From: Verrucosispora sp. WMMD573
Lineage (GTDB): Bacteria > Actinomycetota > Actinomycetes > Mycobacteriales > Micromonosporaceae
Length of the DNA stretch: 64,000 nt
Direction of reading: 5' to 3'
NCBI RefSeq assembly: GCF_027497175.1
Contig: NZ_CP114901.1
Coordinates: 2,046,001-2,110,000 of the forward strand
Below are positions 17,167-27,900 of this stretch, piece by piece. The translations under genes and the position numbers were made by a program. Numbering within the stretch: position 1 is the stretch's first letter; each line of letters opens with the position of its first letter. A model generated the notes under the pieces. That model saw nothing but the letters and a program-made list of their open reading frames with translations. It ran no database searches and was not told the DNA's origin.

Positions 17167-17461
17167 CGGACGCTCCTCGGCAGGAGGGCACGCCAGTGCG
17201 GCTTCCAACACGGCCTGTCAATGACCGGCAGGCAGCCTGTGGCGGGAAGGGCAGCAAGAACGACCGGCTCATGCGTGAGCGCGTGGACGAGGCGTGAGGG
17301 CTGCCGCTGGCGGGGTCTCAGCCCTTCGGCATCATCGGCCGATGTCGGGCTCCGCTACTGCAGGGCGGCGTGGTTAAGAAGCGTTCGGTCACACGAGCCG
17401 AAGCCGCTCAGCAACTCTACGCGACAGCGAAGTTCAGGGATACCCGTGTAGATGCGGGCGG

Positions 17462-20400
17462 TCACGACCAGTGGTACTCCAGACGCAGACCCTGGCCGAC
17501 GAAGCGGTACCGGCCGCGGCTCGCCGGGTCGAACGGGTTCGGGAGCATACGGATTTGGCGGTTCTCATTCATGACGTTGGTGATCACTAGGAGCCGCCAC
17601 CGCCGGTTCCGGGCGTTCTCCTGCGCCGCGATGACCTGAGTCTCGCCCAGTTCGATTCGACCGCCCTCGGCGAGGGTGGCCTTGACCTCGTAGTACCAGG
17701 TGCCGCGCCGGCCGGGGACTTCAAAGTCCCAGCCCAGGTTGTCGTCACCGGTACCGGGGAAGACCCGCTCACGGTATCCCGACACCCAGCATTCCGGGCT
17801 GAAGTCGGCGCCGTACTGCCGCTCCAGCCATCGATAAGCGAACCACTCGCCAGCGAAACCCACCCCCAGCTTTTGCAGGCTTGACAGCTCGGACGCGAAC
17901 CCACCGCCGCCGAAGCCGCCACCCGCGATCCGGCCGCCGGGGCCGGACCGAGCGTCGGTTGCCTTGAGGCCGGTGAACCTGCGTTGAGTGGCCAGGAACG
18001 CGGGTGTCCGGTCCAGCGAATTGTCGAGAGCCGCGCGTAGCGAGGTGAAGCCGTCGTCCAGGTCGAATGGCTTGTCGTCGATGTTCACGGTCCGCCGCTG
18101 CCGTTCCCGTTCGGCGCGTTGCTGCCGCTCCTCGGCTTTCTGGCGGTCGAGGTCGTCGGGGGTGAGACCAAGCGCGTCAACGTCGTCGGTCGCGGGCATG
18201 TCCGTCGGCCAGACGCCGAGCGTTTGCAGCCAGCAGAGCACGTCCGGAAGCCTCAGCATGGCGAAGTCGAGCGCGCCGGCCGAGTCGAGCGTTGCGCGCA
18301 GCGCCGGGCCTGCCGACGCCTCGTCCGTCCACGGCGCGGGGACCGGGCGGCTGTGCCGTTCGAGCCAGGCGCGCACGAGCTTGGCCAGCCTGCCGGCGGC
18401 GGTGTCGACCAACTCGGCGTTGGCCTTGGCGCAGTCGCTGCGGCGCGGCAGAGGCGGGCCGCTTTCTGGCGGCTGTTCGCCCAGCCGCGCCGTGAGTTCC
18501 TCCTCGACGCGCGCCGCCATGAGATCGGTCGAGAGGACGTCAACGGTGGTGCCCCACTCCGGGTCCGGGGCGAGCAACTCAACCCGCCGGAGTTGGGGCC
18601 AGTCCGGCTGGGGGTCGCCGGCCGCGAAGCGGTCCCACCGGTGCCAGCGCAGCCGGTCAAGCAGGGAGTCGCGATGGTGGCGTACGTAGTCGGCGAAGTC
18701 CTCGGCGTGCTGCGCGTCGTAGTCGATGAGCGGATAGCGCCCGCCCATGCTGGCCAGGGTGGCGTTGAGTTCGCTTACCGGGATCTTCAGCTGTTGCTGG
18801 AGCGCCGCGAGCGTCGGAGCGTCGAGCGCGGCGGCAAACAGCTCCTCCGGCTCGTGGTCGAATCGGTCGCCCAACGCAGTAAGCCGGTCTCGGGCCTCCT
18901 GCTCGCTTTCCACCGACGGTGAGTCGGGGTCGAACGGCGCGGCCGACTCGGCGTCCAGGTAATGCGCGACGACGGGATAGAGCCTATGTAGTAAGGGTCG
19001 CAGTGAGGACTGGATGCGCCGCGCCGTCGTCCGGACGTTCTCGGCCGTGACGTCGCATATCTCGGCCACGTCGTCGTCGGCGAGTTGGGCGACGGGGACG
19101 CCGACCCGTCGGGTCCGCTCTGCGGCCCACCGGAAGGTGCGGGCGTAGTCCCGCCGGCCGATGAGGTATGCCAGCGGCTCCGCCATCGCCTCTAGCATGT
19201 CCCAGTCCAGCTCCGTCTCCGCGCCCTCGACGATCAGGGTCGGATGCGCGGCGTGCGGCATCGGCAGCACCCCGTGCAGCCGGTCCGGAAGCCGCCGGGT
19301 TTCCTCGCCGAGGCGCACCTCGACCGTGCCAGCGAAGGTGACCCGCACCCGCCGCAACGCGTCGAGCGTGTCGTCGAACGCCCGCTGGCCGAGGCGGGTG
19401 AAGTGGCTGCGCTGGTGTTCGAGCAGCGTCGCCACGAACAGCGGCAGCCACGGCAGGATGCCGACGATCGGTCGGGCGCCGGCGACGGCCGGCGGTCCGA
19501 ACTCGTCGCCGTCCAGCAGCACGACCGGCGTGACGCCGCTGGCACGTGAGACCCGGTCGCCGAGGCGGCGGCGCAAGATGGCGGTCACCGTCTCGGGATG
19601 CGCGTCTACTTCGAGGACTCGCCACCCGAAGTCGGCCATCAGCCGGAGCAGGCTCTGCTCGTCGTCCCGCGACGCGACTACCACGTCGGGCGGCTCCTGG
19701 TCGCCACCGGCTGGCTCGAGCGGCAGGGCTGTGGACGAGCCGCCGACGTCGACAACGAGGTAGCCCCGGGTGTCCGGCGGGAACGGCTCCACCTCGGTGC
19801 CACGGGCGGCACAGGCCGCCCACGCCGCCCGGTACGTGTTGTGGAACTGCGCCGCGTGCATCTCGGCAACCGCGCCGGTGTGCAAGAGCGCGCCCAGGTG
19901 GCGCACCAGGCGCGGGGCATCGGCGTCCCGGCCCCACACGCCCAGACCCAGCTCGGTCAGCCGCCGCAGCGCCACCGGGTCGTCGTCGAGCAGATCCCGC
20001 ATCGGCTTGACGAGCAGCGTCGCGAACCGCGGCGGCACGTCGTCACTGCGAACCGGAAACGTCCAGCACTCGGCCGGCGTCGCGAAAGCCCCGCCGCTCT
20101 GGCCGGGTCGTTGCGTTGGCAACCAGGCCACCGTACGCAGGAACGCGCCGAGCGGCGTGCATCGCCGTTGCGGGTTCTTGTCGCCGGGCCGGTCGCGTTC
20201 CCAGACGGCCGTCAAGGCGTCGGCCGGCCAGGCGCCCTTGAGCCCGCGCAGGATCTGCCGTGCCAAGTGCAAGCGCACCCGGTCGGTCAGCCGTTCCCAG
20301 TCGGCCTGTCCAGGCATCCACCAAACCGGGCTTTTTGCCACATAGGGCGTTTTTGGTGACCACGTGAGCGATGTGGTCGGCAGGACGTTCGCCCACTGCT

Positions 20401-22798
20401 CGCGGACCGGATCGGGCAGCCCGCGCACGGCTGTGAGCCGATCACGGGTCAGGTCGCGGCCGTTGATTTCCCGGCTGTCGTGTACCGATGCGAGCGGCAG
20501 CACCTCGCGCACGCCGATACGCCGCAGGAAAGCCACCCAGTCGGTGACGCGGTCGCCGGCTCGCATAACCTGCGCTGGGGATGTCAGCAACCGGCCCGCG
20601 AGCGAGTACAGCTCGGCCGACCGGTCCTTTGGAGTTGCCGCGATCGCGGACAGCTCCTTGCCGGTGGTGCCCGGCCAGTCGGACGAGAACAGACAGTCCT
20701 CGGCGGCCGTCCAAGCGCCGTTCGCAGTCGGCAGTCGCAGGCCCAAGGCGGCCAGGTCGGTCTTGATGCGGGCACCGCTGCGGCTCAGGTTGAAGATGAA
20801 CGTCAGCGCGTCCCGGGCGGCCCGTTGCGCTCGGCTGTCGGCGAGCACGGCGCGGATGTGTTCGAGGATGCCCCGCGTCTCGAAGCCGCGCACAAGCCGG
20901 TTGTCCTGCAGGAACTTGCGCGCCGGGGTCTGTTGCCGGTTGGCGTGCCAGGTCAGCTCGCTGTGCAGATAGAACAGCCGGTTGGACAGGCTCGCTGGCA
21001 GCGACAGGTCGGCGCCGGGGTCGACGTCGTCTTCGTCGGCGATCCGCTGGGTCGTCGGCGGGAAGAAAGGCGCCGCCTCCCGGCTCGCGGGCGTCTCGCC
21101 GGTCCGCCGGCCGGCGCACCGCGCGAGCTCGTCCGAGTCGGTCAGCAGAATGCGCCGCGCCCGCAACGCCTCGGGCGCCTTGTCGAAAAGGCGCGCGATG
21201 TCCGCGTAGGCCTGGTCCCAGTCGCTGATCGGGCGGCGGTCGCGCTGCATCACCGCCATCATCTGCTCGACCCAGCCGGCCAGACGCTCCGGCTCCGGCG
21301 TCACGCCAAGTCCGAGCCGCGACAGCAGGCTCCTCAGCCGCGCCTGCCGGCGCGTCGGCAATTCCCGCAGGAACTCCGCGCCGCTGGCTGCCGTCGCGAA
21401 CGCCGCGGTCAGCATGCCTGTGTCGGGTACGGGCCAGCGCCATGCCGCGGCTGGTGTGAGCCAGCGGCCGGGCGCCTGCGCGGGCAGCAGGGGGCGTTCG
21501 CCCAGCGGCCGGCCCTGCTCCTCGGCGCGAGAGGTGAGCAGGCCCAGACGGTCGTCATCCCAGCACAACAGATCGAGTACAGCGGTGGGGGCGGCGTTGT
21601 CCGGCCAGCCGGTGAGCGCCTCGGCCGCGTCGAGGCAGAGTTCCGCCGCCGAGGTGAGCAGCAGCCGATTCAGCGAGTTCGTCTCGTCGATGTCGGTGCG
21701 GGACAGGTCGGTGAAGAACGGCGCGTTGAGGTGCCCCGCGAACGGCGACGGCGCCTTACGGCCCATCGGCAGGAAGGTGTAACACCGGCCGACGTGGGCG
21801 TCCGCGGCCGCGTACGGCACCGCGACCGAGACTTCGACCACCGCCGTCGACTCGGCATACCGGGGGTCGAGCTGACGCCGGTCGATCGCTTCCTGCACCG
21901 CCCGGCGGTAGGCGGCCGGATCGACCCGCCGAGACAGCACCAGATATGTGCCGTCCTCGTCCAACGTCACAAGCTCGCAGGTGAAGTCACCGGCCACCAC
22001 CGGCGCACTGCTGCGCACCCGGGTCAGCACCCGCTCTTCGCTGGCGGAACCGTCCTCTCTCCGGACAGTGACGCTTTCCAGCCGCTTCAGGAACAGCATG
22101 AGCGGCACCTCTGACGCTTCGAGCTCGTCGAGGCGCTCGGCCACCGCATCGGCGGCGCCCTCGTCGAGCGGCAACCGCACCACGGTGGCATAGCCGTCAG
22201 CCCAGAGCGTGGCCACCCGAGCGGGCGTTCCCTCGGCCGGCAACGTGATGCTGTAGAGCGAAACTTCGTCGATGATCTGCCGAGTGAGCACTGGATCTGC
22301 GCCGACGAGCCCTGGCACGTCGTCCTCGGTAGCGAACCGGAAGCAAAACCCCGGGTCTCCGCTGTCGAGGGTGCTGTAGACCTCCGGAGTCGCGCATATC
22401 TGGAGGACGCTCTTGAAGCCGACCCCCTTGTTGCCGATGCCCTCGCCGATCGGCTTGTCGCTCAGCCCGAGTGAGCGGATCCGCCGGGCGTTGCTGGCGG
22501 TGAATCCGCGCCCGGTGTTGGCTACGTAGAGAGTGCCGTGTGTGCCCTCGCCGCGCGCCAGCACCACCGCGATGCGCCCGCTGCCGGCGTCCGGCGGCTG
22601 CGCGTCGTACCCGTTTTGGATCAGCTCGAACAGGAAGCGGCCGCCGTACTCCCGCATCGTCTGGCCGATCATGCTCTTCTGGCTGCGCGCGAAGTCCTGA
22701 TCCTCCCGGGTCATCAGCTGTGCCTGGACGAGGCGCTCGGCCCGGTCACGCAGCTGCGCGTCGGCCTCGGCACGTGAGGCCGGCTCGGTACCTTTCAT
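17462..22798 (-). CDS. Giant sacsin-type GHKL ATPase with C-terminal NOV nuclease-like domain
   Basis: 1778 residues. N-terminal GHKL ATPase module as in sacsin: N-box FELIQNGYDA (about 60), G1 VANTGRGF (about 97), G2 GNKGVGFKSVL (about 125). A very long middle region has no named domain. The C-terminal 160 residues match the NO VEIN (DUF3883) type: GWDFEVPG then YYEVKAT, the acidic and EVK residues of a PD-(D/E)XK nuclease fold. The last residues before it include a glycine-rich stretch. GGGGAG lies 9 nt before the ATG. The partner gene upstream is 23 bp away. Such ATPase-nuclease giants recur in prokaryotic conflict loci; a DNA-targeting defence role is inferred. Confidence 0.8.
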   Translation of the reverse strand: MKGTEPASRAEADAQLRDRAERLVQAQLMTREDQDFARSQKSMIGQTMREYGGRFLFELIQNGYDAQPPDAGSGRIAVVLARGEGTHGTLYVANTGRGFTASNARRIRSLGLSDKPIGEGIGNKGVGFKSVLQICATPEVYSTLDSGDPGFCFRFATEDDVPGLVGADPVLTRQIIDEVSLYSITLPAEGTPARVATLWADGYATVVRLPLDEGAADAVAERLDELEASEVPLMLFLKRLESVTVRREDGSASEERVLTRVRSSAPVVAGDFTCELVTLDEDGTYLVLSRRVDPAAYRRAVQEAIDRRQLDPRYAESTAVVEVSVAVPYAAADAHVGRCYTFLPMGRKAPSPFAGHLNAPFFTDLSRTDIDETNSLNRLLLTSAAELCLDAAEALTGWPDNAAPTAVLDLLCWDDDRLGLLTSRAEEQGRPLGERPLLPAQAPGRWLTPAAAWRWPVPDTGMLTAAFATAASGAEFLRELPTRRQARLRSLLSRLGLGVTPEPERLAGWVEQMMAVMQRDRRPISDWDQAYADIARLFDKAPEALRARRILLTDSDELARCAGRRTGETPASREAAPFFPPTTQRIADEDDVDPGADLSLPASLSNRLFYLHSELTWHANRQQTPARKFLQDNRLVRGFETRGILEHIRAVLADSRAQRAARDALTFIFNLSRSGARIKTDLAALGLRLPTANGAWTAAEDCLFSSDWPGTTGKELSAIAATPKDRSAELYSLAGRLLTSPAQVMRAGDRVTDWVAFLRRIGVREVLPLASVHDSREINGRDLTRDRLTAVRGLPDPVREQWANVLPTTSLTWSPKTPYVAKSPVWWMPGQADWERLTDRVRLHLARQILRGLKGAWPADALTAVWERDRPGDKNPQRRCTPLGAFLRTVAWLPTQRPGQSGGAFATPAECWTFPVRSDDVPPRFATLLVKPMRDLLDDDPVALRRLTELGLGVWGRDADAPRLVRHLGALLHTGAVAEMHAAQFHNTYRAAWAACAARGTEVEPFPPDTRGYLVVDVGGSSTALPLEPAGGDQEPPDVVVASRDDEQSLLRLMADFGWRVLEVDAHPETVTAILRRRLGDRVSRASGVTPVVLLDGDEFGPPAVAGARPIVGILPWLPLFVATLLEHQRSHFTRLGQRAFDDTLDALRRVRVTFAGTVEVRLGEETRRLPDRLHGVLPMPHAAHPTLIVEGAETELDWDMLEAMAEPLAYLIGRRDYARTFRWAAERTRRVGVPVAQLADDDVAEICDVTAENVRTTARRIQSSLRPLLHRLYPVVAHYLDAESAAPFDPDSPSVESEQEARDRLTALGDRFDHEPEELFAAALDAPTLAALQQQLKIPVSELNATLASMGGRYPLIDYDAQHAEDFADYVRHHRDSLLDRLRWHRWDRFAAGDPQPDWPQLRRVELLAPDPEWGTTVDVLSTDLMAARVEEELTARLGEQPPESGPPLPRRSDCAKANAELVDTAAGRLAKLVRAWLERHSRPVPAPWTDEASAGPALRATLDSAGALDFAMLRLPDVLCWLQTLGVWPTDMPATDDVDALGLTPDDLDRQKAEERQQRAERERQRRTVNIDDKPFDLDDGFTSLRAALDNSLDRTPAFLATQRRFTGLKATDARSGPGGRIAGGGFGGGGFASELSSLQKLGVGFAGEWFAYRWLERQYGADFSPECWVSGYRERVFPGTGDDNLGWDFEVPGRRGTWYYEVKATLAEGGRIELGETQVIAAQENARNRRWRLLVITNVMNENRQIRMLPNPFDPASRGRYRFVGQGLRLEYHWS

Positions 22799-22821
22799 CT
22801 GCTCTGTCTCCCCGAGTGGAA

Positions 22822-23484
22822 CTACCGCCTCTTGTGTTCCAGGCTGCTGCGGAGGTTCTTCGCGCCCACCTCCGAGACCCCTGCGTGTGCCAGGGCATAC
22901 CCCACGGCAGTGTCGACGTCGATCAGCCCGCCGCGCAGCACGGCGTCCAATGCCTTGCGGGCGTGCTCACGCTCGTGACTTCCGGTCCAGTTGTTGTGCC
23001 CGCCGAAGAACAGGGCACGGTCGAGGGCCTTCTGCGCCTCGGGATCCAGCGCCGGCACCTGCGGATACACCCCGGACAGGTCCTCTGCCCGGGTCCCGGC
23101 AGCCCATCCGGCCAGCGGGGTCATCGCACTCTCCAAGACCACCAGCGCCGATCCGCGCGCCAGGTCAGTCGCCTGGCGCAGCGACCGGGCGTCCGGGTGG
23201 AACGCCACTACAGCGCCACGAGGCCGGTTTCGGTCGAGCGGGTAGCTGAACCGGTAGCGGCTCGCCAGCCGGTGGACCGGGCCGGGGCCCCCGTGCGCCT
23301 TCGCCGCGTTGTAGAACACCACCGGGGTCACCCCGTCGGAGGCGGCCTGCTCCTCGATCCACTGCACCGCAATCTGCTCGAGTTCCTCCCACCGCTCCAG
23401 GTTCTCGTCGACGTCAGGGATCCACGCGGCGACCCGCAGCAGGCTCGGGTGCTGCCGCGAGGGTTCGTCCGGCTGATCGGTCAC
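22822..23484 (-). CDS. Unknown partner of sacsin/NOV protein
   Basis: A 220-residue soluble protein, first gene of the operon with the giant ATPase (23-bp gap). Segments such as NLERWEELEQIAVQWIEEQA and TPVVFYNAAKAHGG look like a mixed alpha/beta fold. The N-terminal half may bind nucleic acid or nucleotides, but no motif proves it. The start is a GTG with AGAGG upstream. It is divergent from the pPIWI-RE operon. Confidence 0.65.
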   Translation of the reverse strand: MTDQPDEPSRQHPSLLRVAAWIPDVDENLERWEELEQIAVQWIEEQAASDGVTPVVFYNAAKAHGGPGPVHRLASRYRFSYPLDRNRPRGAVVAFHPDARSLRQATDLARGSALVVLESAMTPLAGWAAGTRAEDLSGVYPQVPALDPEAQKALDRALFFGGHNNWTGSHEREHARKALDAVLRGGLIDVDTAVGYALAHAGVSEVGAKNLRSSLEHKRR

Positions 23485-23705
23485 TCCACGCCTCTTTCGT
23501 CAGTCACTCGCGGCCAAGTGAACCAGCAGGGTCCGACATGGAGCCAGCCGTCGAACCGCCTCAGGTTCCCCGGGTGCCGTCGAGGGCGCCCGAACGGTAA
23601 GTCGCGGGCGTGTGAGCCCCGAGAGTGTCAGGGACGGGGTGTCTACTGGAGCCGCCGCCCCTTGCAGGGGAAACCGGTCGGACTTAGCTGTGAGGAACGG
23701 CTTCA
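23485..23705. promoter_or_regulatory. Divergent promoter region of two defence operons
   Basis: 221 bp between the sacsin/NOV operon (leftward) and the pPIWI-RE operon (rightward). A small hairpin CCCC-TTGCA-GGGG (23658-23670) lies about 35 nt before the PIWI-operon start codon. AGGA sits 9 nt before the ATG at 23706. No clear -35/-10 pair is claimed. Confidence 0.4.
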
Positions 23706-24905
23706 ATGGACGTTCATGCTCAGGCGCCAATCGTTGGCGGGCATCTCGGACGAGTTCGGACTCCGGATGACGACTACCTGACGGTGATGATGTTGTCCGC
23801 CGGACTGGCCGGCATCGTTCAGCGGAGGAGACAGGCGGCGGGCGGGTCGGCGAAGGAGGTGGGGTTGCTGCCGGCCCCGTGGCGGGTGGGCTTCTCGCGT
23901 CTGTGGTGGCGTTTCGCCGACCAGGGTCTGCAGCCGCTCGACAGCGACCTCGTCCTGTTGGAACTCTGTGCGCAGCCGTTGGCGACGTGGCCTGTGCAGC
24001 TCGACCTGTCGATCACCGACCTACAGAACAGTCTGCTGGCCGACGGTGACCTGACCGAGTTCGCGGTGCAGGGCTCTCGGCTCGCGCGGCACGACGTGGA
24101 GGCCGAGTGGACTGAGAACCAGGTGCACCTGGCACTGCGGGAAGCCGCGGCCGCGAACGGCTCCTCGGACGAGGAGATCGCGGGGGCGTACGCGGTGCTG
24201 CGGCGTTACCTCATCGACCACGCGGTCGTCGCCGACCGTGAGGTCCGCGGCCTTGAGCGGCGCTTTCCGGCGACGGACAACAGCGGGCAGACGCATGTCC
24301 ACCGGCTGATCAGCCTCGCCTACCACTCGAGGCCCGCCCGGGAGCCGCAGGACTACCTGCTGTGCCCTTCGTGCCGCAACGTGCTGGCCGATCCATCGGC
24401 GTGCTGCGCGACCGCGGGTTGTCCCGGGGGGTCACCGGAGACGTGGACGGCCGTTCCAATGGCGGTGGTCTACGAGCAGCACCGGGCGACCCGCAAGTAC
24501 ATCCACGACCCGGGCCTAGTGGAGGCGCGGATCATCGACGCGCTGTCGGTCGACGCGCTGGCGCCGGTGATCAGGGTTACGCCGTACCCGGGAGTCGACG
24601 CGCTGGACGTGTTGATCGAGTTCCTGCGCCCAGGCGCGAGTGGCGTGCCGGAGGTTGCCGAGACCTGGGGCGTGGACGCGAAGGACCAGGTCAGCGCGCG
24701 GCTGTTGGGCCGGGGCTTCACCTGGCCGCAGGCACCGGCGTGCGACCGGCGGTACCTGGCGCTTCCCGCTCACCGGGCGGTGCAGCCGGGATACATCAGC
24801 GACCTGGAGGCCGAGCTCGACGGGCGGATCGCGGGCGTGCGCGTGATCGACGAGAACCAGCTGGTGGCTCGGGTCAAGGAGCGGGTGAAGGAGTTGGCCG
24901 CGTGA
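23706..24905 (+). CDS. pPIWI-RE module REase protein
   Basis: A 399-residue protein. The central part has a cysteine cluster like a zinc ribbon (LLCPSCRN ... CCATAGC, about 220-240). The C-terminal part is a restriction-endonuclease-like fold with DALDVLIEF and, after a loop, WGVDAKDQ (the D-x-K catalytic pair, about residues 300-325). In pPIWI-RE loci a REase protein of this kind precedes the helicase and PIWI genes. The ATG has AGGA 9 nt upstream. Its stop overlaps the GTG of the next gene (GTGA). It is expected to cut nucleic acid selected by the PIWI protein. Confidence 0.8.
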   Translation: MDVHAQAPIVGGHLGRVRTPDDDYLTVMMLSAGLAGIVQRRRQAAGGSAKEVGLLPAPWRVGFSRLWWRFADQGLQPLDSDLVLLELCAQPLATWPVQLDLSITDLQNSLLADGDLTEFAVQGSRLARHDVEAEWTENQVHLALREAAAANGSSDEEIAGAYAVLRRYLIDHAVVADREVRGLERRFPATDNSGQTHVHRLISLAYHSRPAREPQDYLLCPSCRNVLADPSACCATAGCPGGSPETWTAVPMAVVYEQHRATRKYIHDPGLVEARIIDALSVDALAPVIRVTPYPGVDALDVLIEFLRPGASGVPEVAETWGVDAKDQVSARLLGRGFTWPQAPACDRRYLALPAHRAVQPGYISDLEAELDGRIAGVRVIDENQLVARVKERVKELAA

Positions 24906-27900
24906 GAGAGACGTCGTCGTGGCGCGACAGCTTGATGAAGCAGATGCGCCGGGAGCAGTTCCCGGAAGCGGTGATGGCTCGGGACGCGTTCTGCCGAGTC
25001 GAGCTGGGGCTGCACTTCCTGACGAAGCACTTCCCGGGCGAGCCGGTGGGGGCGCTGCAGCCACTGCTGTCCGGGTACGTCGACCTGCCGCCCGAGCTCG
25101 TGGCGGCGTGCCGGCGGGCGCGGCACCGTATGGGTGACGTTGCCCGGCGCGGCTACTGGCGCAGGCTGCTCAACCACTACCTGCGGGTGCCGCAGGAATG
25201 GCGGCGCTTCGCCCGCACGGACGCCGCGGACGGGCAGGTCAACGACAACACGGTGTTCACCGTCGCGGGCTCGGCGCTGTGCCAGGACCGTGTGGCGACG
25301 TACGACGCGGCGCTGACTGACCCGCTGCAGTACAGGCTGACCCCGTCGCGACCGCCGGCGCCGGCCGGGCGGCGGTACGAGTTCCGCGTCGGAGACGGTG
25401 TAGAGGTGGTGCACCTGCCGTCGACGCTGCCGCCGGCCCCGCCCGTCGCGCGGCTTCCCCTCGTGCCCCGCCGCTCCCGGGAACCCTGGACGGTGTCGTT
25501 CGAGAAGGAACTGCTGGAGACGGCGAAGGAGATCGACCGCAGGCTCGTCGGCAAGCCCCACATCACGAACCGGAACTGGCACAAGCGCCTGACGGAGAAC
25601 ATGCGCTTCAGCTCCGTCGACCGCAACGGCCCCGGCCTGCTCGACAGACCCGAGACGTTCGTCCTCGACGGCGTGTCCCACATCGTCGGGCTCATGAACT
25701 CCGGTAAGACCACCCTCACCGACGTGTTGACGGTCAACCGGGTGCTGAAGCACGGCAACCGGGTCGGCATGGTCCTGGGCTCGGTCGGTGACGTCTACGC
25801 CAAGGTGTCGTTCCTCCGGTCGATCGGCATCGACGCCGTGCCCCTGATAGGACACAGCAACCGAGCCGAGCACGCCGCACGGTACTGGCGCTCCGCGATC
25901 GAGGAATCTCCCGTCCTCGTGCCCGACGACGACAACCCCGCCGACCCGGCTGCCGCCTACGCCAACGCCTCCTGCCTGCTGGAACCCTTCCGGCGCTCGG
26001 CCAACCCCGACTGGAAGCCGCTGGAGCCGAACGAGTTCCCGTGCCACGGCAAGCTCCGCGACGCCGAGTCAGACGAGCCGACCACCTACGACTGCCCGCT
26101 GCTGTCGATCTGCCCGGCGCAGAAGGCTCACCGCGAGATCGCCAACGCGCAGGTCTGGGTCACCACCGCGCAGTGCCTCATCGCCAGCCGCGCGGAACCC
26201 GCTGACGCGTCCATGCGCTGGTTCGAAGCATTCCAGCCGCACACCGACCTGCTCGTCATCGACGAGGCGGACGCGGTCCAGCAGGTGCTGGACTCCCGGT
26301 TCGTGCAGACCGAGCCCTTGGTGGCCGCGGGCAAGGGCTGGACGCACCGGATGGTCCAGCACACTAACGCCGCCCTGGACAACCAGAGCATGGCCCCGGC
26401 CGCCGACGACGAGGTCGACCGCTGGCACACGCAGCTGCAGATCCACCAGAACGCGGTCTTCGTCCTGAACCGGCTGGCCCTCTCGCCATCCGGACAGCGG
26501 CTGAAGGAGCTGCTCGGCGACGCGCCGTTCACGGCGCACTCGCTGTTGCGCCGCGTCGCCCGCACCCTGTTCGGCCTGCCCTCGCGCGGTGACGGGAACA
26601 AGCGCGTCGAGGACCTCGCCGACGACTTCTACCGCCACGAGCTGCAGGAATTCGCGGAGAGCCCGCTGAGCGAGCAGCCGCACAGCCTCGACGACGTCGT
26701 CGCCCAAGTGACCCGCCAGCCACGGACGGACGCCGCGGTGGCACTGGCCATCGACGACTGGCTCGACCGGTGGCTGAAACCGAACATCGACGCAGGACAC
26801 GTGCGCCGCGAATGGTTCGACCAGCGTCGCGGCCTGCTGCGCTTGGTCGTCGAGGCAGCCATCTGCGCCGGCCGCATCACCATGACGTTCTTCACAATGA
26901 CGACGATGTACCCGTCGGTGCGGGAACACCTGCAACTACCCGACGAGGAAACCTTCTGGGCCGACCAGCCGCCACGCGACTACCGGCCGCTCGTCCCCGA
27001 GGCCCCGATGGGCAACATCCTCGCCCTGCGGTGGGCCGACAGCCGCAACGGCGGCGCTTCGCTGCAACTGCTGTGGGTCCACGGAGTTGGCCGATGGCTA
27101 CTGCACCACGCGCACGACCTCCTCGCCTGCGAGGGCGTGCAGGGCCCCCACGTCGTTCTGACCTCCGCCACCAGCTGGGCACCCGGCTCGTCGTTCTACC
27201 ACATCCCCATCGAGCCCACCGCCGTGCTGCGCCCACCCCCCGAGGACGAGACCGCCCTGCGAAAGTCACACATGGCAGTCAAGGCCCAGAGGAACGGCGC
27301 CGACCCGATCTTCGTATCCGGCAAGACCGGCAGCCGCCGTCACGACGCCCTGCGGCTGCTGGTCACCGCGCTGTGCCAGCCCGTCGACGGCCGCCCCCGC
27401 AGCCTCGTCGACGAGCTGCGGACGAAGCTGCCCGCAGACCGGCGCAAGATCCTGTTCGTAGTTCTCTCTGGCGACGAGGCACGCACCGTCGGCGACCACA
27501 TCAACGCCCGAGTGCCCCAGCTCAGCGCGCGGATCGTCGTACCCGACGCCGCCGACCCCTGCGCCGGCGGCATCCAACGCCGTCTCGTCGGGCGCTTCGG
27601 CACCGGCGAGGAAGACATCCTCGTTGCCGCCGAGATGTCGATCCAGCGCGGCTACAACATCCTCAACGCCAACGACACCGCCGCCCTCGGCGCCGTCATC
27701 TACCTGACCCGCTCCCACCCGCCGCCCTTCGACCTGGCCTTCCCCCTTTCACTGGTGAGCCAACTGGCCATGGACCACCTCCAACGGCCGCCGGCCGCCG
27801 CCCCCGGCGAAGTCGGCAGCCTCGTGAAGCAGCTCCGCTCCACCGCCCGCAAGGTCTGGTTCGACGCCATCGGCCGCCCCATCCAGTTCCGCGCCCTCGC

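Noticed and set aside
20480..22114. Long plus-strand open frame (544 codons) opposite the sacsin/NOV gene
   Set aside because: Low-complexity Arg/Gly/Val-rich translation and full overlap with a motif-bearing gene; a high-GC shadow.
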